Assembly: GCA_964496975.1 (NCBI GenBank)
Contig: CAZCBN010000101.1
Location: 1-12,179, forward strand
Length of the DNA stretch: 12,179 bases
Reading direction: 5' to 3'
Source of the DNA: CAZCBN01 sp964496975
Lineage (GTDB): Bacteria; Planctomycetota; Phycisphaerae; Phycisphaerales; UBA1924
How positions within the stretch are numbered: the first letter of the stretch is position 1; every line of letters starts with the position of its first letter. The notes below the pieces were generated by a model. It worked only from the letters and a program-made list of their open reading frames with translations. It was not told the origin of the DNA and did not search any database. Shown one piece after another: positions 6,035-12,179 of the stretch. A program made the position numbers and the translations under genes.

Positions 6035-7657
6035 CTACATCTTCTGCACGTGCTGCTCGTCCAAAATCTCCCGCACCGTGATCAACTTGATCACCCGCCC
6101 CGTCCGCTTGTGGAAGTTCGCGCACTCCTGCTCCGCGTCCGACGAGTACCCGAACGCCACGAAGAACCCGCGCTGCCGATCCTCCCGCTCCATCACCGCC
6201 TCGAACGCGTCAATGTCCGGCCGACCAACGCGCTCCATGTGCTTCACCTGAATCGGGAACCAATCACCGGCAAACATGCTGTGCTGATCGTCCGGCTTCG
6301 TCCCCACCGGAAAAATCCGCCCGTCGATCCCCATGTCCCCCACCTGCGTCGTGTTGGGGATGCCGCCGAGCGCGATCACCGCCCAGTTCTCGAACTCAAA
6401 CGGCGGGATCGCCTTCAGCTTCTCGATCGTCCAGGGCAAGTCCCGCACCACGAACGCGTCCGTCTTCTGCGCGAGCCACAGCGGCTCGCTCTCCTTCATT
6501 TTGCACACGGTCCGCAACCGCTTCGCCATGACACGGCAAGCCGTGGGCGAGATGTCGATGCCGACCCACTGCCGCCCGAGATTTTGCGCCGCAACCAAGG
6601 CCGTCCCGCAGCCGCAGAACGCGTCGAGGACGATGTCGTTGGTGTTGCTGCTCGCCTTGATGATTCGTTCGAGAAGCGCAAGCGGCTTCTGCGTTGGATA
6701 ACCTAGCGATTCTGGCGCAGCCTTAGACAATCCGCCGAGCGACGGTATGTCGTCCCAAACCGAATCGACAGGCATGCCCTTGAGTTCCTTTTCGTATCGC
6801 TTCAGCTTTGGAACACCGCCCTTAGTTGGGAAGTAGACGCGACCGTCTTCAACCAACTTTTCTAGCTCCGCGGGCGTGGTAAACCAATGCCTTCCCTGCC
6901 CAATTTTCCCTGGATCGAAACCTCGCCATACCGCGCCGGTCTCGCCGCTTCGCAGGCCCGCAGCCGTGATATCCGCCCGCCAATGGCGTCCCCGCTCCTG
7001 AAGATACTCATCTTCATACACAAAGTACTTGTCTAGATAAACCTGCGAATATGGCTTCATTTCGGCATTAAAGATGACGGTAGCACCAACAGAATAACGA
7101 AATAGAATGTCGTGGACATGTCCGAATCCGTGCGTATCTGAGTGTGAAGTGTGTCGCTTCCAGACGATTTCATTCTCGAACCGATTCTCTCCGAAAATCT
7201 GGTCCAGCATCACCTTCACATAGTGGCTCGCATGCCAATCGCAGTGGTAGTAAAAACTCCCCGTCTTCTTCAGCACCCGGTGCAGTTCCACGCACCGAGG
7301 CCGCATGTAATCGATGTACGCCTGCGTGCTCGCGTGCCTGTCCTCAAACGCCCGCTTCTCCTTCGTCTCGCCCCAAAACATCTCGTAGTTGCGGTTGCTG
7401 TTGAACGGCGGGTCGATGTAGACCAGGTCCACGCACCCGTCCGGCAGCCGCTTCAGTTGCTCCAGGCAATCCCCGCAGTACACCACCCGCGTGTCGATCA
7501 CCGCCGAGGGCCGCCCCGCCGGCGCGGCCGGTGTTGATGCGCCCCCCGCTTCGGCGACAGACGCCGCCTTCCCCTTCTTGCCGCTCCCGCGCGGGGCTCG
7601 GGGTGTGCGCGGCGTCTCGTCCGTGCCGGGGCTTCTCTTTGCGACCTTCTTGGCCAT
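6035..7657 (-). CDS. Beta-class DNA methyltransferase fused to C-terminal Mrr-like nuclease domain (putative one-protein R-M), 540 aa
   Basis: It is predicted to methylate adenine-N6 or cytosine-N4 in DNA. The motif order is that of the beta class: catalytic motif IV DLVYIDPPFNSNRNY (77-91) comes first. A variable target-recognition region (about 165-318) follows, then GYPTQKP (319-325), and the SAM-binding motif I DAFCGCGTALVAAQ (345-358) with VGIDIS (365-370). After the methyltransferase fold (about 55-385) a second domain runs from about 415 to 530. It contains GDMGIDGR (440-447), FPIQVKH (467-473), RPDIDAFEAV (479-488), GFFVAFGYSSDA (497-508) and VIKLITVREIL (522-532). D445 and the Q470-V-K472 pair fit a PD-(D/E)xK active site of the Mrr kind. 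Residues 1-52 are a basic, low-complexity tail. No clear Shine-Dalgarno precedes ATG 7657. No separate restriction gene lies nearby. The alternative reading is an orphan methyltransferase with an inactive nuclease-like domain. Recognition sequence cannot be predicted. Confidence 0.9.
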   Translation of the reverse strand: MAKKVAKRSPGTDETPRTPRAPRGSGKKGKAASVAEAGGASTPAAPAGRPSAVIDTRVVYCGDCLEQLKRLPDGCVDLVYIDPPFNSNRNYEMFWGETKEKRAFEDRHASTQAYIDYMRPRCVELHRVLKKTGSFYYHCDWHASHYVKVMLDQIFGENRFENEIVWKRHTSHSDTHGFGHVHDILFRYSVGATVIFNAEMKPYSQVYLDKYFVYEDEYLQERGRHWRADITAAGLRSGETGAVWRGFDPGKIGQGRHWFTTPAELEKLVEDGRVYFPTKGGVPKLKRYEKELKGMPVDSVWDDIPSLGGLSKAAPESLGYPTQKPLALLERIIKASSNTNDIVLDAFCGCGTALVAAQNLGRQWVGIDISPTACRVMAKRLRTVCKMKESEPLWLAQKTDAFVVRDLPWTIEKLKAIPPFEFENWAVIALGGIPNTTQVGDMGIDGRIFPVGTKPDDQHSMFAGDWFPIQVKHMERVGRPDIDAFEAVMEREDRQRGFFVAFGYSSDAEQECANFHKRTGRVIKLITVREILDEQHVQKM

Positions 7658-7677
7658 GCCGTCAGGCTACCGAACAT

Positions 7678-7704
7678 CGCCCGCCGCGTCTGCCACGGCG
7701 GGCG
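7678..7704 (-). terminator. 9-bp GC stem-loop between DinB-fold gene and methyltransferase gene
   Basis: CGCCCGCCG (7678-7686) pairs perfectly with CGGCGGGCG (7696-7704) around a 9-nt loop, in the 57-nt gap between the DinB-fold stop (7715) and the methyltransferase start (7657). No T-run follows. It could be a weak terminator, an mRNA-processing or stability element, or a structure that reduces translation of the downstream gene. It leaves co-transcription of the two genes open. Confidence 0.35.
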
Positions 7705-7714
7705 TGCCTCTCCC

Positions 7715-8254
7715 TCACCCCACCACCTTCGCCATCCCCAGCGCACGCCGCAGGTCGATGAGCTGGCCGCAGTGCGTCCCGTTGTGGAACAGCATCCGAA
7801 GCGCGAGGTGCGCCGCCGGCATCGTCAGGTTCTTGCCCCACCCCACGTCCTTCGCCAGCTGCGACGCCGTCGACCGCTCGATCGTCACCGCCAGGTGCTC
7901 GTGCGCCGCCTTGTAGATCGCCACGCACCGCGCCGCCCGCGGGTACTTCGCCGGGTCCGTCACCGGCGTCGAGCCGTACCCGACCGACTCCGTGTCAAAA
8001 CGGCTCGGGTCGCCCGCCGTGCCGTCCCCGTGCACCCAGTCCCCCGTCGGCAGCGTCTGCGGCTCCACAAAGCCCGCGATCCGGTCCGCCGCCCGCATCA
8101 TCGTCAGCGCACAGTGCCCCATCGTCCACGCGAAGTGGTTCGCGATGTTCGGCGCCTGCCGCGTCTTGTTCTCGTCGGTGAAGCCCTCGGCGTACCGCAG
8201 CAGGAGGGGCTCGGCGGATCGAACGGCGGCGGCGAGAGACGCGGGATCGTGCAT
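7715..8254 (-). CDS. DinB-fold (DinB/YfiT-like) putative metal-dependent protein, 179 aa
   Basis: Members of this superfamily are four-helix-bundle proteins with a three-histidine metal site; several act as thiol-dependent transferases, many are uncharacterised. Visible features are NHFAWTMGHCALTMMRAADRI (split here as NHFAWTMGH at 39-47 and ALTMMRAADRI at 49-59) and the C-terminal AAHLALRMLFHNGTHCGQL (147-165, with H157 and H161). H47, H157 and H161 are the likely metal ligands. The length fits a single domain. The start ATG 8254-8252 has AAGGAAAG about 9 nt upstream; the frame extends to 8344 but without family resemblance and into the divergent gene. It is 57 nt upstream of the methyltransferase-nuclease gene on the same strand, though no functional link is evident. 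Its start faces that of the plus-strand methyltransferase across 74 nt, where I found no convincing promoter. Confidence 0.85.
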   Translation of the reverse strand: MHDPASLAAAVRSAEPLLLRYAEGFTDENKTRQAPNIANHFAWTMGHCALTMMRAADRIAGFVEPQTLPTGDWVHGDGTAGDPSRFDTESVGYGSTPVTDPAKYPRAARCVAIYKAAHEHLAVTIERSTASQLAKDVGWGKNLTMPAAHLALRMLFHNGTHCGQLIDLRRALGMAKVVG

Positions 8255-8328
8255 GGTGGGCTTCTTTCCTTGAACCTTGGCCCGCAAGCGTAGTGACGCC
8301 GCGCACCCCGAGCGGATACGGTGCCGCC

Positions 8329-9150
8329 ATGCCCGACGAGCCAAGCCTCTACACGGACCCCGCCGTCTACGACGCCCTCCACGCCCCCGGCACCGCCGCC
8401 GAGCTCAACGCCATCACCCGCGCCGCCGCGCCGCACCTCCGCACCCGCGCCCGCTCCAACCCCGCCGCGGGCGTCTGGCTCGAGCCCGCCTGCGGAACCG
8501 CGAGGCTCCTCCGCCTCGCCGCACGACGCGGCGCCCGCGTCGTCGGCTTTGACCGCAGCGAGCGCATGCTCGAATACGCCCGCACGCGCCTCCTCGCCGC
8601 CGGCCTTGAGCGCCGCGCCGCCCTCTTCCGCGCCGAGATGACCGCCTTCGTCGGCGCCGGCCCGAAGCGCCTCCCGCCCGCCAGCGTCGACATCGCCCTC
8701 AACACCATCAACACCATCCGCCACCTGCCCACCGACCGCGCCCTCCGCGCCCACCTGCGACAGATCGCCCGCGCCCTCCGCCCAGGAGGCGTCTACGTCG
8801 TCGGCATCAGCCTCTCCTGCTACGGCTGGGAAGGCCCCAGCGAGGACGTCTGGCAAGGCGGCCGCGGCAACACCCGCGTCACCCAGGTCGTGCAGTTTGA
8901 CCCCCCCGCCACCGACGGCGCCGGCCGCCCGCACACCCGCGACGAACGCGTCTACAGCGCCGTCACCGTCCACAAGGGCCGCGACGAAACCACCACCGCC
9001 TCCGCCTACACCCTCCGCACCTACAGCCTCGACGAGTGGCTCGCCGCCATCAAGGGCACCGGCCTCCGCGTCCTGGGCGTCTGCGACGGCACGGGCCGCC
9101 CGGCCGAGCCCGCCTCCCTCGGCTACTGGCTGTTCGTGCTGGGTGTCTGA
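8329..9150 (+). CDS. Class I SAM-dependent methyltransferase, 273 aa
   Basis: This is a Rossmann-fold methyltransferase of the broad Methyltransf_11/25 kind acting on an unknown substrate. Motif I is WLEPACGTARLLRLAARRG (50-68). The acidic residue ending strand 2 is D75 in VVGFDRSERML, followed by a motif II/III region AEMTAF (102-107). PPASVDIALNTINTIRHL (116-133) forms strand 4 and its loop, and IARALRPGGVYVVGISL (146-162) is the strand 5 block. The Asn-Thr-Ile-Asn-Thr after strand 4 occurs in small-molecule methyltransferases rather than DNA enzymes. The start ATG 8329 is the first after the divergent gap and begins the recognisable protein; the ribosome-binding site is weak, and the alternative ATG at 8293 adds only 12 uncharacteristic residues. 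The 3' end overlaps the convergent gene by 28 bp. Confidence 0.9.
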   Translation: MPDEPSLYTDPAVYDALHAPGTAAELNAITRAAAPHLRTRARSNPAAGVWLEPACGTARLLRLAARRGARVVGFDRSERMLEYARTRLLAAGLERRAALFRAEMTAFVGAGPKRLPPASVDIALNTINTIRHLPTDRALRAHLRQIARALRPGGVYVVGISLSCYGWEGPSEDVWQGGRGNTRVTQVVQFDPPATDGAGRPHTRDERVYSAVTVHKGRDETTTASAYTLRTYSLDEWLAAIKGTGLRVLGVCDGTGRPAEPASLGYWLFVLGV

Positions 9151-10328
9151 CCGCCCGCCGGAGCCGCCTCCTCGGGCAGGCCCACGCGCACCGACTTGCT
9201 GAGCCGCCCCCCGCCATCGGGCAGCGACAGCGCCACGTGCACCGTTCGCCCTGCCAGCTTCTCCACCCCATCGCGGTACGAGAAGAGCCGCACCGCTGTC
9301 TCCCCCGGCGCCAGGTCCGAGATCACCCGCTGCTCCCTCGGGAACCCCGGCGCCCGCACAAACAGCTCCGCCGTGATGGGCGTCGCCCGCGTCGTGCTCA
9401 CCCGCGCCTCGACCACCACCCCGCCCACGCCCCCGCCGGCCTCCCCCCCCGCACGCACCACGCTCGCCGTCACGTCCAGACGCACGTCCGGCACCCCCAG
9501 CTCCACGTCGCGCACCACCCGCACCGCTCTCGGCTCCGCCCGGCCAGAAAACTCCACGTCGATCACAAACTGCTTCCGCCCGCTCTCCTCCGCCGGGCTG
9601 AACGAGATCGAGAGCGGAACCCGCTCCGTCTGCCCCGGCGCGATCGAGAACGACCCGCTCCGCGGCGCGATGTCCCACGTCCGGTCCACCGCCGCCACCC
9701 GCCCCGCCGACGAGCCCGACCCACGCCCCCCCGGCTCCACGATGAAGTACCGACCGTTCACCGCCGTCGGCCACGGGTTCGTGATCACCAGCGCGTGCTC
9801 GTGCTCCCCCGCCCGGCTCAGCAACGCCGGCGGATCAAGCCGCACCCCCGCCTGGAACCGCACCAGCGGAACGTCCACCCCCTCCACAAACAGCGGCTCA
9901 TCCCCCAGCGGCACCGCGTGCGACGAAAGCCCCCCGTCCCCCAGCGACATCAGCGGCACCTCCGCCGCGTTCCCGAACACATCAAACGCCCGCACGTCCC
10001 CCGCCGCGCCGCCCGTCCCCAGGTGCACCCGCAGGTCCTCCGGCGGATCGTCCGACGCCGTGCGCCAGCACACCAGCACGCCCCCCCACTCCGCCGGCGC
10101 GCCCCGCGCCGCATCAAACACCAGCGCGCGCACGCCGCCGTCCAGCTCCTGCATCCCCACAAACCGCCGCCCCACAAGCCGGTCCGCGATCGACGCCAGC
10201 GCCGCGATCTCCGGCGTCGGCAGCATCTGGTCACGCCGCTGCCGCGACCACCACCACGCGTCCGCCAGCGACACCCCCGCGAACGCCTCGTCCAGCACCG
10301 CGCCCGCGCCGTCGCCCCCGCCCTCGGA
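9123..10328 (-). CDS. Large exported multidomain protein, C-terminal part (after frameshift)
   Basis: This is the downstream half of the protein that begins at the right edge; about 401 codons remain in this frame. It opens with SEGGGDGAGAVLDEAF and LADAWWWSRQRRDQ and continues with a beta-rich region containing VLVCWRTASDDPPEDLRV and VRAFDVFGNAAEV. The GDEPLFVEGVDVPLVRF segment that follows resembles the C-terminal sandwich after the catalytic barrel in some glycoside hydrolases. Next comes a stretch like a NEW3/Ig-type exported beta-sandwich: HALVITNPWP, SGSFSIAPGQTERVPLSI, VIDVEFSG. Near the end is SDLAPGETAVRLFSY, and the protein finishes with a Pro/Thr/Ser-rich tail. There is no plausible start with a ribosome-binding site near 10330, so I read it as the continuation of the upstream frame, not a separate gene. 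Exact enzymatic function is unknown. Confidence 0.7.
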   Translation of the reverse strand, partial: SEGGGDGAGAVLDEAFAGVSLADAWWWSRQRRDQMLPTPEIAALASIADRLVGRRFVGMQELDGGVRALVFDAARGAPAEWGGVLVCWRTASDDPPEDLRVHLGTGGAAGDVRAFDVFGNAAEVPLMSLGDGGLSSHAVPLGDEPLFVEGVDVPLVRFQAGVRLDPPALLSRAGEHEHALVITNPWPTAVNGRYFIVEPGGRGSGSSAGRVAAVDRTWDIAPRSGSFSIAPGQTERVPLSISFSPAEESGRKQFVIDVEFSGRAEPRAVRVVRDVELGVPDVRLDVTASVVRAGGEAGGGVGGVVVEARVSTTRATPITAELFVRAPGFPREQRVISDLAPGETAVRLFSYRDGVEKLAGRTVHVALSLPDGGGRLSKSVRVGLPEEAAPAGGQTPSTNSQ

Positions 10329-10360
10329 CCCGCCCGCCCCCGCACCGACCCCGGCAAAAA
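10319..10360 (-). other. Apparent -1 frameshift (single-base deletion) in the large exported protein gene
   Basis: Upstream of about 10330 the coding frame gives TEAWAAFLPGSVRGRAG. Beyond it that frame turns into Arg/Cys/Trp-rich nonsense, while the frame displaced by -1 becomes protein-like (SEGGGDGAGAVLDEAF). One extra G in the run GGGCGGGCGGGT (minus strand) would join them as RAG-SEGGG. The spot lies in a dense G-run, where base-calling indels are common. A true mutation or programmed slippage is not excluded, but no standard slippery heptamer is present. Confidence 0.6.
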
Positions 10361-12179
10361 CGCCGCCCACGCCTCCGTCACGAGCGTCGCGAACGCCCCC
10401 GCCGCGTCGCGCGGTCGCCGCCGCGCCAGCCCCGGGTCCTCCGCGCCGTGCCGCAGCGCGAGCGTCACGCCGCCGGCGGCGTCGTTCTCGCGTGCCGCCC
10501 CGCTCCATGCCCGCGCTACCACGCCCAGCGCCGCCGGCAACACGCCCGGCGTCACCTCCGCCACCACCGTCCGCCCGGGCCGCAGCACGTCCGCCGGCAC
10601 CGGCGCCGACATCTCCCAGGGCAGCCGCAGCATCGGCGCCGGCACAAGCCGCGCGAGCGCGACCTCCGCCGCGTCAAGCCGCGTCGCAAGGTCGCCCCCC
10701 CCGCGCACAAACGGGTCCGCCGGCGACGCCGGCATCCACCGCTGCACCCGCTGCCCAAGGGCGTCCAGCGCCGGGTCGAGGTACACCTCGCGCTCCGCCT
10801 CCGCCCGCGTCAGCAGCGCCACCGCGTCGTCCCGGTCCGCCTCGATCCGCGTCGCGAGGTCCTCGGGAATCGGCCCCACCGCCAGCGCCGTCCAGATGCC
10901 CCGCTCCGCCGCAAAGTCCAGCGCCGATGCGAAGCGATCGCTGCGTCCCCCGAGCGACGCCGCCGCATCCCCCGGCGCCCACACCGGCAGCGTCAGCCCG
11001 CCGACGCGCGCCGCCAGCGCCCCGCGCATCACCCCGTCGATCAGCCCGTCGGGCAGTTCCGAGACTTCAGCGCTCAGCCGGCGTCGGTCCGCGATCAGCA
11101 GCGCCGACGTCCCCGCCCCGCCACCGCCGCCTCCCCCGCCGCCCGCGCGACGAGGCCCCTCCCACGCCAAGGGCCGCGGCGGCTCGGGCACCCACACCAC
11201 GTCCGTCCACGCCGAGCCCACCAGCCCGTCGCGGCTCGTCACGTCCATCACCACCCGGTACCAGCCGAACGCCGTCAGCCCGGGCGACCAGCGCTCCTGC
11301 GCGTAGCCCGAGCCCACCGCCATCCGCGCCGTCTGCACGCGCTCCCCTGTCGCGTCGTACACCGCGAGGTCCACCGTCAGCGGCTCGCTCGTCAGGTCGC
11401 GCACCGCGAGGTGCACCTCGGGGCCACCCCCGCCGACAAACACGTTCCCCGGCGCGTCCGCCCACACCTCGGCCCGGGGGATCTGCACCACCGCCACGTC
11501 GTCGAACCACGCCCCCCCGGCGTAGTCCTGCTCGCGCACGGTCAGCTCCGCCGGCACCCGCGCCGGGCCCGACGGGCTCGGCTGCTCCAGCAGCAGCTCA
11601 AGCTGCAAAAACGCCGCCGCGGCGTGCCCCCCGCGCACGGTCACCGACAGGCTCTGCCACCCATCCTCCGATCGCACCGGGGCCGATCGCGACTCCGACC
11701 CCTCCACGACGCTGCCCGTCTGGTCCAGCAGCCGCGCCGCCAGCACCGCCCCGGCGCTGCGCAGGCCCGCCGTCCGCACCGACGCCCGCACCGCGTAATC
11801 CGCGTCGGCGAACACCGGCACGAGCCCGGGCCGCAGCAGGAGGCTCGAGCTCCCGCCCCCCGTCGGCACCCGCACCGTGCCCACGCCCCGGGCCGCCGGG
11901 GCCTTGTAATCCAGCACGGCGTGGTTGCGGTTCCAGTTCGGAAAGCCGGGCCGCTCGCGCGGCACGCGAGGGTCTTCCTGCGCGCGCACCCAGCCGGCCG
12001 GAAGGTCGGTCGGGTTCGTCTCCCGCTCCTCAAAGTCGTAGAGCGCCACCAGCCGCCGCGCCGCCGAAGGCCGGTCGGACACGGCGATCCGCGCCACGCC
12101 CGCCCGCCCGGCGCTCGCCGCCTCGCCCTCGGCTGCACCCGGTCCGGCCGGCTGCCACGCCGCCGCGGGCCACACCGCC
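10328..12179 (-). CDS. Large exported multidomain protein, N-terminal part (runs off right edge, frameshifted at 3' end)
   Basis: The frame is open at the right edge, so the true start lies outside; the AVWPAAAWQPAG at the edge may be the end of a signal peptide. Numbering from the GTG at 12175, residues 43-234 form a jelly-roll, carbohydrate-binding-like domain: VALYDFEE, NRNHAVLDYK, DGWQSLSVTV, DYAGGAWFDDVAVV. Residues 236-330 resemble an Ig-like sandwich: VHLAVRDLTSEPLTVDLAVY, GWYRVVMDVTSRDGLVG. A nine-glycine linker (345-353) leads to residues 357-600, an alpha/beta region reminiscent of a degenerate TIM-barrel hydrolase (RFASALDFAAERGIWTALAV). No catalytic acid pair can be assigned. Around 10330 the frame breaks and the protein continues at 9123-10328, making at least 1,017 residues in total. 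Polysaccharide binding or degradation at the cell surface is inferred from the domain style only. Confidence 0.75.

Noticed and set aside
3345..6251. Plus-strand open frame of 968 codons
   Set aside because: It lies antisense to beta-helix gene C, the catalase and the end of the methyltransferase-nuclease. Its composition is Arg/Val/His-rich with no family resemblance; it is a high-GC shadow.
8255..8328. Divergent promoters between the DinB-fold gene and the plus-strand methyltransferase
   Set aside because: TTGAAC followed by TAGTGA has a 15-nt spacer and poor matches; promoters must exist here, but none can be placed from sequence.
8104..9774. Minus-strand open frame of 556 codons
   Set aside because: It is almost entirely Gly/Ala/Asp-rich and lies opposite the plus-strand methyltransferase, whose motifs are clear.
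11110..11152. Short G/C tandem repeat encoding nine glycines
   Set aside because: It is best explained as a flexible interdomain linker, not a mobile or regulatory repeat.
9036..11306. Plus-strand open frame of 756 codons
   Set aside because: It is antisense to the large exported protein and full of Pro/Arg/His low complexity, as expected opposite a high-GC gene.
1..12179. CRISPR arrays, tRNA or rRNA genes, insertion sequences, phage genes, riboswitches
   Set aside because: No regularly spaced repeats, cloverleaf sequences, transposase or integrase motifs or recognisable aptamer cores were seen on either strand.

Overview
The window is very GC-rich (individual lines reach about 80% G+C) and nearly fully coding. 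The gene content suggests a planctomycete, perhaps from the Phycisphaerae. It holds several exported right-handed beta-helix proteins with a PGDADS...PGSYYLT N-terminal signature, and a large exported multidomain beta-sandwich protein. The host assignment is an inference from gene style only; there is no rRNA, tRNA, CRISPR array, insertion sequence or integrase here.

Layout. On the minus strand, 4073 down to 1 is a head-to-tail run: beta-helix protein C (402 aa, 4073-2865), a DUF72 protein (346 aa, 2827-1787), a doubtful 21-codon zinc-ribbon-like ORF (1776-1711), beta-helix protein B (391 aa, 1610-435), and the first 74 codons of beta-helix protein A, which runs off the left edge. The gaps are 37, 10, about 100 and 210 nt, so this could be one transcription unit. 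A plausible sigma70-type promoter lies before it, at 4174-4202. Upstream on the same strand is a complete clade-3-type heme catalase (5906-4359) with its own intrinsic terminator (4201-4228).

Next, still on the minus strand, is a DinB-fold protein (8254-7715). It is followed by a 540-aa beta-class DNA methyltransferase whose C-terminus looks like an Mrr-type PD-(D/E)xK nuclease (7657-6035), a candidate one-polypeptide restriction-modification enzyme. Its recognition-domain segment is clearly AT-richer than everything around it. A SAM-dependent methyltransferase (8329-9150) is the only plus-strand gene. The right end (9123-12179, minus strand) is a large secreted multidomain protein, cut by the right edge and split by an apparent single-base deletion near 10330.

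Most interesting points: a perfect sliding-clamp-binding pentapeptide (QLSLF) at the N-terminus of the DUF72 protein; the methyltransferase-nuclease fusion with a compositionally foreign recognition domain; and the in-register cysteine and asparagine ladders and shared C-terminal motif (TTDPxANxAY) of the beta-helix family. No multi-gene undescribed system is proven here.
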